Source: CALLVY01 sp937899855 (GTDB lineage: Bacteria > Bacteroidota > Bacteroidia > Chitinophagales > Saprospiraceae). Taken from it: a DNA stretch of 46,918 nucleotides. The notes beneath the pieces are model-generated. The model was given only the letters and a program-made list of their open reading frames with translations, searched no databases and was not told the origin of the DNA. The position numbers were made by a program, and so were the translations under genes. Positions 16,990 to 24,430 of the stretch are shown one piece after another. The DNA is taken from contig JBCBQC010000049.1 in the NCBI GenBank assembly GCA_039820405.1, positions 1-46,918 on the forward strand, read 5' to 3'. Every line of letters starts with the position of its first letter. Within the stretch, counting starts at the first letter, position 1.

Positions 16990-17862
16990 TCAGTTTTCTT
17001 TTTGAATCAGGAGGGGGACCTGCGTCTTCCAGGCCATCCGACGGGTCTGACTCTGGCGAAAGAGCCGATCCCATACATCGTGATAGGCCCGGTACATCAC
17101 CAAGCAATCGACCGGATGGGTACCGACGTAGGTGTTGAGGGCTTCGGCGATGCTGCGACCCGCCAGGTGGTGTAGCTCGACTTGGGGGGCATTGGTCTGG
17201 CTGCGTAGAAACTCCGCGACCTGTTCCATCCTTTTCCAGGCCTGGTCGTCTCCTCGGGGCTTGGTATTGACGTGGACCAGGTCGATGCAGACCTGGGGCC
17301 CGGCTTTGAACAGTTGGAGGCTTTCCCAGATTTCGAAGGCATCGGCGGCGTGGCCATCGGTGGCGTAGGCAATCCGACGCAGTTTTTCGTAAGCCGCCCG
17401 CAGGGGAATGACCATCACCGGACAGTGGGCTTTTTCAATCACCCCCAGTGAAGTACTGCCCAGCCACTTTTCCACCAAGGTGCGATTCTCACCCCGACTT
17501 CCCATCACGATCAAATCAATGCTGTCGCGCCGCGCCACCTCCACGATTGAGCGCTCGGGCAGGCCCACTTCGATGTCGGTAAGTAGGTCCACCTCGCCCG
17601 CCAGACGGCCCTGGACTGCGGCCTGGCCTTTGGCGATAAAGGACTGTAAGACCTCCCGACTGGTGTCCACCAATTCTTGGGTAGCCCGCGAGACGAACAC
17701 CGGGTAATCCAAGGCTTCCAGTTGGGGATAAACCACGTGCAACAACTCGACGGTGGCGCCCCATTCCGCTGCCAATTGCAGGGTGTATTCAAAGGCGTTT
17801 TGAGCCGCGTCCGAAAAGTCGGTGGGAAATAAAATCTTCTTGCTTTTTGCCGTACTGGTCAT
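16990..17862 (-). CDS. Tandem universal stress protein
   Basis: The 290-residue protein has two UspA folds, starting KKILFPTDFSDAAQNAFEY and LRRIAYATDGHAADAF. In the first, GSRG-x10-GS stands for the ATP-binding GxxG-x9-G(S/T) loop, one residue longer than normal, so nucleotide binding may be altered. The second domain has lost the loop (LVMYRAYHDVWDRLF). Tandem Usp proteins of this kind are typical of low-oxygen and stationary-phase regulons. It is transcribed away from a regulatory region holding two TGA-N6-TCA sites centred about 95 and 117 bases before its start codon. The gene converges with the TraB-like gene. Confidence 0.9.
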   Translation of the reverse strand: MTSTAKSKKILFPTDFSDAAQNAFEYTLQLAAEWGATVELLHVVYPQLEALDYPVFVSRATQELVDTSREVLQSFIAKGQAAVQGRLAGEVDLLTDIEVGLPERSIVEVARRDSIDLIVMGSRGENRTLVEKWLGSTSLGVIEKAHCPVMVIPLRAAYEKLRRIAYATDGHAADAFEIWESLQLFKAGPQVCIDLVHVNTKPRGDDQAWKRMEQVAEFLRSQTNAPQVELHHLAGRSIAEALNTYVGTHPVDCLVMYRAYHDVWDRLFRQSQTRRMAWKTQVPLLIQKEN

Positions 17863-17951
17863 TGTATCTGTATTAAGTTAGGAATCCGTTCCGCGCGTGT
17901 ATTGCGCTTGCTGAACTACTCCAAATTAGCACTTTCTCCCCCGCTTTCCGC

Positions 17952-17985
17952 TGACCAAAATCACTTCTCCCTCTGATTCGCATCA
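17952..17985. promoter_or_regulatory. Two Crp/Fnr-type operator candidates 22 bp apart
   Basis: TGACCAAAATCA (17952-17963) and TGATTCGCATCA (17974-17985) both fit the palindrome TGAY-N4-RTCA bound by Crp/Fnr/FixK proteins. Their centres are 22 bases apart, two helical turns, so bound dimers would lie on one face. They sit between the divergent Usp gene at 17862 and the gene remnant plus Usp gene on the plus strand. The same type of site occurs at 23088 and 27366. Confidence 0.6.
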
Positions 17986-18059
17986 GTGATTTCTCCTCAA
18001 AAATGACGCAACTTATGGAGGACCTAAAAAGTGAATTTATTTAAAAAAATGGAGCCCCA

Positions 18060-18268
18060 ATGATGATCACCGACAGTAGCTTACCGCGGGATTTACAGCA
18101 CAGCTTCCAACTGCAATTTCCCCACCTCAAAATCGAATTTTACCAGGGCCAGCACGCCGCTCCGGCACCAGCTGGCTCCAAACCACTTCGACCGACGACT
18201 GGATCCTGACCCAACAAAACGCCAAGGGCCGTCAGTCGACCGTCCACACATTTTCCAACCCTCCATAA
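18060..18268 (+). pseudogene. Internally deleted, frameshifted remnant of a Bacteroidota small protein
   Basis: From the ATG at 18060, preceded by GGAG at 18051, the frame reads MMITDSSLPRDLQHSFQLQF then PHLKIEFYQGQH and stops at 18209. In the +2 frame, from about 18155, the sequence RRSGTSWLQTTSTDDW, then ILTQQNAKG, continues to a stop at 18266. I remember an uncharacterised Bacteroidota family of roughly 115 residues that begins with an FPYLKIEF motif and ends with FRRSGxLWLQTT and TDDWTLxxQNxxG. Both ends are present here, but the roughly 45-50 residues between them are gone and the join is out of frame. It is therefore a decayed copy, placed just upstream of a Usp gene and downstream of two operator candidates. 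The family's function is unknown. Identification rests on memory of the motif. Confidence 0.65.
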
Positions 18269-18308
18269 TCCAACTATCTCAAGTATTCTCGATCCCCTGG
18301 CCACGGTC

Positions 18309-18330
18309 TCCCCCGAGCCGGGGGATTTTT
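18309..18330 (+). terminator. Intrinsic terminator or attenuator directly before a Usp gene
   Basis: TCCCCC at 18309-18314 pairs with GGGGGA at 18320-18325 around a five-base loop and is followed by TTTTT. The structure ends 17 bases before the start codon of the Usp gene at 18348, leaving no room for a separate promoter between them. It either terminates transcripts of the upstream remnant or acts as a read-through control of the Usp gene. Confidence 0.65.
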
Positions 18331-18347
18331 AAAATGACCACCCACTC

Positions 18348-19202
18348 ATGAAAGAAATCCTCGTACCCACCGATTTTTCCGCCTGCGCCAACAATGCTAC
18401 CCAGGTCGCCCTGGACCTGGCCGAACGCTTCCGCGGGCGCCTGCACTTGCTCACCCGTATCGAGACGCCCAGCCACTGGCCCTCCCCCCTCGCCTCGGCT
18501 TCGAGCCCGGTCAACCCCGAGCGGGAACAGCGCATCCACAATGCCCAAGTACTGCTCGCCGAATGGCAGAGCCGCGCCCAGCAACGGGGCGTCGAGCTGC
18601 GGACCCACTGGGCCACGGGGCCCCTCCTACCCCTGATCGAAAACTACGTGGCCAAGCAAGGCATCGACTTTGTGGTGATGGGCTCCCACGGGGCCAGTGG
18701 CAAACGGGATTACCTGATCGGTTCCAATACCCAGAAGGTGGTCCGCACCCTGCGCCACTCCGTACTCATCATCAAGGAAGACATCAGCGACTACGTCTTA
18801 CGGCGGGTCATCTTCACCTCCAATTTTGACGCCCACGAAATGCCCGCCTTCCACTACCTCCTCGACCTGTTGCGCCCCTTCCAACCCGAAATCCACCTGG
18901 TTCAGATCGATACCGCCAGTTGGTTTAGCCAACCCCGCGTGCTGGTCCGCGACGCCATGAACGACTTCGAAGCCGCCGCCGAAGGCTTCGTCTGCCACCA
19001 GCACTTTTTCCGCGATTGGAGCGTGGATGCCGGCATCCGCAACCTGTCCACCAGCATCGACGCCCAGTTGATCGGCATCTCCAATCAGTACCAACATCCC
19101 CTCAAGCGATTGCTCGTAGGCAGCAACGTCGAAGCCCTCGTCAACCACGCCCAAATTCCGGTCTTGTCCATCGTGGTGCCGGAAACTTCAGCAAGCTCCT
19201 AA
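18348..19202 (+). CDS. Tandem universal stress protein
   Basis: Residues 1-145 form the first Usp domain (KEILVPTDFSACANNATQVA) with an intact ATP loop, GSHG-x9-GS, at VVMGSHGASGKRDYLIGSN. Residues 150-284 form the second (RRVIFTSNFDAHEMPAFHYL), which lacks the loop and has ISNQYQHPLKRLLVGSN at that place. It is the only Usp gene of the cluster on the plus strand. It follows a gene remnant and a terminator hairpin, so its expression may depend on read-through from a promoter near 18000-18050. Downstream it meets the end of the convergent CBS/Usp operon, where a terminator lies at 19207-19238. Confidence 0.9.
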   Translation: MKEILVPTDFSACANNATQVALDLAERFRGRLHLLTRIETPSHWPSPLASASSPVNPEREQRIHNAQVLLAEWQSRAQQRGVELRTHWATGPLLPLIENYVAKQGIDFVVMGSHGASGKRDYLIGSNTQKVVRTLRHSVLIIKEDISDYVLRRVIFTSNFDAHEMPAFHYLLDLLRPFQPEIHLVQIDTASWFSQPRVLVRDAMNDFEAAAEGFVCHQHFFRDWSVDAGIRNLSTSIDAQLIGISNQYQHPLKRLLVGSNVEALVNHAQIPVLSIVVPETSASS

Positions 19203-19206
19203 ACCA

Positions 19207-19238
19207 AAAAAAACTGCCCCGTAAGTGTACGGGGCAGC
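19207..19238 (-). terminator. Intrinsic terminator of the CBS/Usp operon
   Basis: On the minus strand CTGCCCCGTA and TACGGGGCAG form a perfect 10-bp stem with a four-base loop (19215-19238), followed by eight T (the A-run at 19207-19214 on the plus strand). It lies 48 bases after the stop codon of the CBS gene at 19286 and five bases past the stop of the convergent Usp gene, so it may also slow plus-strand transcription. Confidence 0.85.
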
Positions 19239-19285
19239 CTCACAAAATTCCCAATTGATATAACTACTAAATTAAAACTATATCC

Positions 19286-19714
19286 TCAGTCGGGGTACGC
19301 CAACTCCAGTAGGTCAAAGGTCGTCACCAAGCCGCGGAGGCGACCGGTGGCATCGACGATCGGGAGGGCGTGAAATTTATTTTGGCGAAACAGAGCCGCG
19401 GCGGCCTCCAGGGTAGCCGTGGGGGCCAGGTGGACGACCTGACGCACCATGACTTCTTCGGCAAAGAGGCTGCGGAAAAACCGATCGTTGTGATCGGGAT
19501 TTGCCTCCGCTCGGAAGAGGGTCATCCGGTCGGACAGCAGGTAGAGGTCCGATTTGCTGATGATGCCCAGCAGGTGCCCCTGCTCATCCACCACGGGGAG
19601 GTGGTGAAAGGCGTGGGCCTCAAACAAGTCCTCGGCCGTGGCGAGGGTATCGCGAGCGCGGAGGGTCACCAGGTTGGTGGTCATCAGTTCCGACAGTGGC
19701 GTATCGCGTTTCAT
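19286..19714 (-). CDS. CBS-pair protein
   Basis: This 142-residue protein is a tandem pair of CBS domains (Bateman module). The first unit is LSELMTTNLVTLRARDTLAT with HHLPVVDEQGHLLGIISKSD. The second is EVMVRQVVHLAPTATLEAAA with FHALPIVDATGRLRGLVTTFD. No other domain is attached. Such stand-alone modules bind adenine nucleotides and often accompany Usp proteins. It is the last gene of the minus-strand operon, 34 bases after the preceding Usp gene and followed by a strong terminator. It is related to the CBS protein that opens the operon at 22992, so the operon is bracketed by two similar genes. Confidence 0.9.
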   Translation of the reverse strand: MKRDTPLSELMTTNLVTLRARDTLATAEDLFEAHAFHHLPVVDEQGHLLGIISKSDLYLLSDRMTLFRAEANPDHNDRFFRSLFAEEVMVRQVVHLAPTATLEAAAALFRQNKFHALPIVDATGRLRGLVTTFDLLELAYPD

Positions 19715-19748
19715 GATAGTGGTGGTTTAAGATGATCTCAAAAATGGG

Positions 19749-20567
19749 TTAGGCTTCGGGCAAAATCAGCAGGGGAACGCTACTGGAAAAAACTTCCCGG
19801 AGGGTTCGGCTCCCTTGAAACAGCCGTTCGAGAAAACTGCGTTGGCGACGAATCATGACCAGCAGGTCAATCCCCGGTTCTTCAACCATCTGTTGCAGGC
19901 CGCGGTGGAGGTCCGCCTCCGCCAGTCGGTGGGTGCGGTGCAGGTACTGACCCAGGACGATCTCGTAGGCCGGATCAAGGACGGCGGCCGGTCGGCCGGG
20001 AGCGTCGACGTGGAGGAGCTCCACTTGGCCTTGGTAGGCGGCGGCCAGCGCGAGGAGGGGCGCGAGTCGGTCGGTATCGAACAGCACCTGATCATCGACG
20101 GCGAGCCCCAAGCGGGTCGGGGGCCGGTAGGTCCACTGCGGGGGTACGACCAGCACCGGTAGGCTACTCCGACGGATGGTTGCCGTGGCCATGGTGCCCA
20201 GAAAAATGTCGGGGAAGCGGTTGGCGCCCTGGGTCCCCATCACGATCAAATCGGCGTGCAGGGCACCCGCGTAGGCCACGATCCCATCAATTACCCCGGC
20301 TTCCAACGCTCGGGTCACCAAGCTCGTACGCTCCTTGAGGTCCGTCCGTACCGCCGCCACCTCCACCGCTAAATTTTCTTCCGCAGCGCGCTGCATAAAA
20401 TTGCGGATACTCATCAACATCCCCGCCCGACTGTGAACCTGGTAAAAGTGCACCAAGTGGATGCGCGCCCCAAAGTGATTGGCCAACTGGGCCGCACTGT
20501 GTAGCGCACAGCGGGCAACATCGGAGAAGTCGGTCGGTACAACGATGATTTTCATGGCGGTACTCAT
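19749..20567 (-). CDS. Tandem universal stress protein
   Basis: Two Usp domains: MKIIVVPTDFSDVARCALHSA with the intact loop GTQG-x9-GT, and TRLGLAVDDQVLFDTDRLAPL without it. In the second domain the loop is replaced by LLVMIRRQRSFLERLFQGS, a motif shared with the other Usp proteins here. Its start codon overlaps the stop of the upstream Usp gene by four bases (ATGA), which implies translational coupling. It is the fourth gene of the operon that starts at 22992. Confidence 0.9.
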   Translation of the reverse strand: MSTAMKIIVVPTDFSDVARCALHSAAQLANHFGARIHLVHFYQVHSRAGMLMSIRNFMQRAAEENLAVEVAAVRTDLKERTSLVTRALEAGVIDGIVAYAGALHADLIVMGTQGANRFPDIFLGTMATATIRRSSLPVLVVPPQWTYRPPTRLGLAVDDQVLFDTDRLAPLLALAAAYQGQVELLHVDAPGRPAAVLDPAYEIVLGQYLHRTHRLAEADLHRGLQQMVEEPGIDLLVMIRRQRSFLERLFQGSRTLREVFSSSVPLLILPEA

Positions 20568-21415
20568 TGGGGGGTGTCGTAATCAAGGACGAGCAGGGGA
20601 ACGGTGGTACCCAGGGCCATATCCTTGGTCAGGCTTTCGCCGAGTACGTTGTCCCAAAATTGCCGTTGCCGGTTGACCAGGATCAGTAGATCGATGTCGT
20701 TCTCGCTGGCGTACTGGCGCAGGCCCTTACTCACGCTGGACGCCCGCACCGTAGCCAGGTTGAGCGGGAAGGGGGGATCACCATTTTTAAAAAGCCGTTG
20801 GTAGAGCTCGTCTTCCAGCGTAGCGAATTCCTCCGCCGGACGCCCGGGAATGTCGTCGACGTGAATAAAGTGGACCTTGGCCTGATACCGCTGCGCCCAG
20901 GCGCTGATCTGGTCAATCAGTGGGGGAGACACCGACTCAAAATTGCTGGCGTAGAGCAAATGCTTAAATCCTTGGAATCGGGAGGGCTTGGGGATGAGGA
21001 AAACCGGACAGCGGGCGCGTTGGGCGACCGTCGAGGAAACGCTCCCCAACCAGCGTTCGAACGGGTCGTGGCTCCCTTTGGTGCCCATGACGATGTAATC
21101 CGCCGCCATTTCTTTGGAACGTTCCACGATCGCATCGGCCACGGTGGGATGCAGACGCAGTTGCCGGCTCAGCACCAAGTTGGCCCCGGGTACTCCCGCG
21201 GGGATTTGACTGAACTCGGTGAGGCGTTGTAGCAGGGCTTCCTCCCGGCCCTGCCCCAGTTGGAAGGCAGGCATTTCCTCCAAGCTAAACGTACCCCCGT
21301 ATACGTGCAGGACTTCCAAGCGGGCCTCCAGCTCGACGGCCCAGGCCAGGGCGTAATGCAGGGCGTTTTGGGCACTGGGGGAAAAATCGATGGGAACGAG
21401 AATGGTCTTTTTCAT
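20564..21415 (-). CDS. Tandem universal stress protein
   Basis: The first domain begins KKTILVPIDFSPSAQNALHYA and has the canonical ATP loop in MGTKGSHDPFERWLGSVSS. The second begins KHLLYASNFESVSPPLIDQI and has LLILVNRQRQFWDNVLGES in place of the loop. It is the third gene of the operon: 24 bases separate it from the thioredoxin-Usp fusion gene upstream, and it overlaps the next Usp gene by four bases. The pattern of one ATP-binding and one degenerate domain suggests that dimerisation or partner binding is the retained role of the second half. Confidence 0.9.
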   Translation of the reverse strand: MKKTILVPIDFSPSAQNALHYALAWAVELEARLEVLHVYGGTFSLEEMPAFQLGQGREEALLQRLTEFSQIPAGVPGANLVLSRQLRLHPTVADAIVERSKEMAADYIVMGTKGSHDPFERWLGSVSSTVAQRARCPVFLIPKPSRFQGFKHLLYASNFESVSPPLIDQISAWAQRYQAKVHFIHVDDIPGRPAEEFATLEDELYQRLFKNGDPPFPLNLATVRASSVSKGLRQYASENDIDLLILVNRQRQFWDNVLGESLTKDMALGTTVPLLVLDYDTPQ

Positions 21416-21439
21416 GGTCGCGATGATTTGTCGCTGGGT

Positions 21440-22561
21440 TTATTGATCGTCCAGGTGGAGGACCAGTAGGGGCAACTTGGCGTGGAATACCATCTGTTTG
21501 GTGATGCTGCGGTGGAGTAGCCCCTGCCAGAAATTGCGGTGGCGGGTCACCAGTACAATCAGGTCGATATCGTTTTCCTGAGCGTAGCCATTGAGGCCTT
21601 CCCAGATGCGATTGTGCCGGATGGTACTGAGGTAGAGGGTATTTTGAAAAGTGGTTTGGGCAAACAGGCGATCAATGGCCAACTCGTCCATTTCCTGTTG
21701 GTTGCCATCGCTGTTGTCGTTGACCTGTACGAGGTGTACGTCGGCCCCAAAGGGTTGGGCCAGGCGGAGTATTTTCTGCACCATTCGTTCGTCGGCCGAG
21801 GTGTAGTTGCTGGCGTAGAGGATGTTGCGAATGCCCCGGTAACGCGCCCGGGGGGGCACCAACCAGACCGGGCAGTGGCCCCCTTGAGAGACCCGGCTGG
21901 ATACGCTGCCGAAGGCGTGGTCCAAGACATTGCCCTTGCCCCGCGTAGCCATCACGATCAGGTCCGTGGCGGCCGAGGCGGAGCGTTGGATCAGCTCATC
22001 ACTGGCCAGGCCCACCACCACTTCGCGGTCGACCAAGCTGTCCACCACCGTTTGCTTCATACTGGCCCCCGCCTCATCGAGCTGAAAACGAGCCAATTCT
22101 TCCTCCCGATCCCGAATCAAGTCCTCCACCGCCAACAGCGGCAGGCCGTCGATCGACTCGGTACCGGGATGACAAACGTGGAGCAGTTGCAGCTCTCCCC
22201 CCCACTCCGCCACCAGGTCGGAAGCGTAGGCGTAGGCATTGCGGGAGGCCCGGGAAAAATCGGTGGGCACGATGATTTTTTTACCCTCGGGCCAACCCGT
22301 CTCCAAGTACTGGTGCAGGCTGGCCACGATATTGTCCGCTTCCAATTGGTTCGGACCCCGTTCGATCAGGACCCGTCCATCTACCAAGAGTGCCGGAATG
22401 GCGCCCAGGCCAGTCTTGACGATGGCTTTTACCTGGTTGATCTCCTCCAATTCCAGGGGGAGATAGAGCTCCTGGAGGGCTTGCAGTACCTTGGTTTTCC
22501 ACCGTTCGTAGGTCTGGTCCCCTTTGATTCCGACGATCTGGATAGATTGAATGGCTTTCAT
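21440..22561 (-). CDS. Thioredoxin-like domain fused to a tandem universal stress protein
   Basis: Residues 1-88 resemble the small thioredoxin/glutaredoxin-like family of archaeal MTH895: IQIVG, a helix, ELYLPLELEEI, then GLGAIPALLVDGRVLIERG with the cis-proline at Pro56. The family's GxGCxxC active site is replaced by GIKGDQT (residues 11-17), so both catalytic cysteines are missing. Residues 93-373 are two Usp domains (KKIIVPTDFSRASRNAYAYA; RNILYASNYTSADERMVQKI). The first has MATRG-x9-GS, with Ala for the first Gly of the ATP loop. The second has LIVLVTRHRNFWQGLL instead. It overlaps the upstream CBS gene by four bases. The thioredoxin-like part may be a binding module only. Confidence 0.85.
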   Translation of the reverse strand: MKAIQSIQIVGIKGDQTYERWKTKVLQALQELYLPLELEEINQVKAIVKTGLGAIPALLVDGRVLIERGPNQLEADNIVASLHQYLETGWPEGKKIIVPTDFSRASRNAYAYASDLVAEWGGELQLLHVCHPGTESIDGLPLLAVEDLIRDREEELARFQLDEAGASMKQTVVDSLVDREVVVGLASDELIQRSASAATDLIVMATRGKGNVLDHAFGSVSSRVSQGGHCPVWLVPPRARYRGIRNILYASNYTSADERMVQKILRLAQPFGADVHLVQVNDNSDGNQQEMDELAIDRLFAQTTFQNTLYLSTIRHNRIWEGLNGYAQENDIDLIVLVTRHRNFWQGLLHRSITKQMVFHAKLPLLVLHLDDQ

Positions 22562-22992
22562 ACGGCAAGGCGATTTTGAGTTTTGGCGAGTTCGACGATG
22601 ATGTCGTAGGTCGTGAGAATCCCCACCAGCTCGCCGTCCGCCACCACGGGAAGCGCGTGAAAGCGATTGGTCTTAAACACTTCCAGCGCCACGTTGATCC
22701 GGTCGGTGGGTTCTACCTTGGCCAAGCCGGTGGTCATGATGCTTTTGGCTTTGTAGTTTTTCAGGCGAATTTCGTTCATCAGGTCCTCGGTGCGGTCGTG
22801 GCGGAGGCCCTTGAGGAAGTACAGCAGATCGCTGTAGCTGAGGAGTCCAACGATGCGCCGATAGCGAACGACCGGCAGGTGGTGAATCCGGTATTGATCC
22901 ATCAGCTTTTTGGCCTGGTAGAGGCTGTCCTCCGGGTTGACGGTAATCAGGTTGGTGGTCATGATGCTGGAGATGGGTGCGAGGATATCCAT
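22558..22992 (-). CDS. CBS-pair protein, first gene of the Usp operon
   Basis: This 144-residue protein has two CBS motifs: ISSIMTTNLITVNPEDSLYQ with HHLPVVRYRRIVGLLSYSD, and AKSIMTTGLAKVEPTDRINV with FHALPVVADGELVGILTTYD. It should bind adenine nucleotides as a dimer. It starts a five-gene operon (CBS, thioredoxin-Usp, Usp, Usp, CBS) whose members overlap or lie within 34 bases of each other. A TGA-N6-TCA site lies centred about 102 bases upstream of its start codon and also serves the divergent FixL-like kinase gene. Confidence 0.9.
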   Translation of the reverse strand: MDILAPISSIMTTNLITVNPEDSLYQAKKLMDQYRIHHLPVVRYRRIVGLLSYSDLLYFLKGLRHDRTEDLMNEIRLKNYKAKSIMTTGLAKVEPTDRINVALEVFKTNRFHALPVVADGELVGILTTYDIIVELAKTQNRLAV

Positions 22993-23087
22993 GATTGGCG
23001 GATGAATTGGTGAAGGAATAATTACTTTTCACTAGCAAGTTCTTATTTTTAGGACCGGTGAAAAATGACTTGCCGCACCCGACGCGG

Positions 23088-23099
23088 TGACTTTTATCA
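23088..23099. promoter_or_regulatory. Crp/Fnr-type operator candidate between CBS and kinase genes
   Basis: TGACTTTTATCA fits TGAY-N4-RTCA, and the flanks extend it to GTGAC-TTTT-ATCAA, close to the FNR box TTGAT-N4-ATCAA. It lies in the 154-base region between the divergent CBS gene (22992) and the FixL-like kinase gene (23147), about 48 bases before the latter. It could make the regulator autoregulated and control the Usp operon. Confidence 0.6.
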
Positions 23100-23146
23100 A
23101 CCCCGAGTCGTTTTGCCCGCTTTAAAGTACCCTAAATCAGCGTCCA

Positions 23147-24430
23147 GTGAATGCCAACCCGTCCGCTAGCTCCGAAGATGCCCGTCGCCTCCAGGCGATC
23201 TGGGAGACCGCGATTGACGGCATCATCACCATCAATCGGCGGGGCCGGATCGAGAGCATCAACCCGGCGGCGGCGCGTTTGTTTGGCTACTCCGCCGAAG
23301 AGGTCCAGGGGCAAAACATCAATATGCTGATGCCCGAGCCCTACCATTCCGAACACGATGAGTACATGGAGCACTACCAAGCGACGGGGCGCAAAAAAAT
23401 TATTGGGATCGGTCGCGAGGTGCGGGGCAAACGCAAGGATGGGGACGTTTTCCCCCTCTACCTCAGCGTGGCGGAAGTACAACTGGAGGGCAAAACGATC
23501 TACACCGGCATCGTCCACGACCTGAGCGAACAAAAGCGGATCGAAAGTCAGATTCGCGAGCTCAACCAGTCGCTGGAGCGCATCGTACAAAAGCGGACCG
23601 AAGAGCTTTCCGAAACGGTCAACCAACTGCTGCGCACCAACCAGCAGCTCGAACACGAAGTCACCGAACGCAAACGCGCCGAAAATGCCCTGCGCCAGTC
23701 CGAACGGGAAACCCGCCAGGCCCTAGAAAAGGAAAAAGAACTGAGCGAACTCAAGTCCCGCTTCGTCTCGATGGCCTCGCACGAGTTTCGCACCCCCCTG
23801 AGCACCATCCTGTCCTCGGCCGCCCTGGTGGGGCGCTACCCCAGCAGCGACCAGCAGGACAAGCGACAAAAACACATCGACCGCATCAAGACCGCCGTTG
23901 GCTTGCTCACCGATATTCTCAACGATTTTCTCTCCCTCAGTAAATTGGAAGAAGGCAAACTGGCCCAGCAAGCGGAGCGCTTTTCGGCAGACGGCTTCAA
24001 CCGGGAAGTCATCGAAGAAATGCAGGGCCTCCTCCGGCCGGGCCAGCGCATCGTTTACCAGCCCCCTCCGAGCGACCTGGAGGTCCACCTGGACCCTCGC
24101 CTGCTCAAGCACATCCTGTTTAACCTGCTCTCCAACGCCAGCAAATATTCCGCGGACCATCAGTCGATTTACTACCGCTGCACTCCGGAGGAAAAGCTAC
24201 TCCGCTTCGAGGTTCGCGACGAGGGGATGGGCATTCCCCAACGGGATCAGGAGCACCTCTTTGGCCGCTTTTTTCGCGCCACCAACGTCAGCAACATTCA
24301 GGGTACCGGGTTGGGTTTGCACATCGTAAGGGGTTACGTAGAAATGATGGGGGGAAAAATAACGTTTCGCAGCACCGAGGGGCGGGGTTCGGTGTTTATA
24401 GTGCAACTACCAATTGATCAGACCCCATGA
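23147..24430 (+). CDS. FixL-like PAS sensor histidine kinase, probable heme oxygen sensor
   Basis: Residues 12-128 are a PAS domain very close to the heme PAS of rhizobial FixL: GQNINMLMPEP, then HSEHDEYMEHY, then IIGIGREVRGKRKDG and FPLYLSVAEV. His70 sits where the FixL proximal heme ligand lies (B. japonicum His200), and Arg90 matches the regulatory Arg of IGIGR (Arg220). A coiled coil (about 130-200) leads to the HisKA domain with ASHEFRTPLS, where His212 is the phosphate acceptor, and an ATPase domain with LLSNASKYS, DEGMGIP and GTGLGLHIV. There is no membrane segment, as in soluble FixL forms. The GTG at 23147 is the only start that keeps the PAS domain intact; an in-frame stop lies at 23123. 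It overlaps the regulator gene by four bases. Confidence 0.88.
   Translation: MNANPSASSEDARRLQAIWETAIDGIITINRRGRIESINPAAARLFGYSAEEVQGQNINMLMPEPYHSEHDEYMEHYQATGRKKIIGIGREVRGKRKDGDVFPLYLSVAEVQLEGKTIYTGIVHDLSEQKRIESQIRELNQSLERIVQKRTEELSETVNQLLRTNQQLEHEVTERKRAENALRQSERETRQALEKEKELSELKSRFVSMASHEFRTPLSTILSSAALVGRYPSSDQQDKRQKHIDRIKTAVGLLTDILNDFLSLSKLEEGKLAQQAERFSADGFNREVIEEMQGLLRPGQRIVYQPPPSDLEVHLDPRLLKHILFNLLSNASKYSADHQSIYYRCTPEEKLLRFEVRDEGMGIPQRDQEHLFGRFFRATNVSNIQGTGLGLHIVRGYVEMMGGKITFRSTEGRGSVFIVQLPIDQTP

Noticed and set aside
19729..19748. GATCTCAAAAAT near the CBS gene as a third copy of the repeat end
   Set aside because: Only about 11 of 16 bases match the TIR, and there is no flanking similarity to the element, so chance is a sufficient explanation.
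21539..22579. 346-codon plus-strand open frame opposite the thioredoxin-Usp gene
   Set aside because: The minus strand encodes clear Usp domains coupled by overlap to its neighbours; this frame is its shadow.
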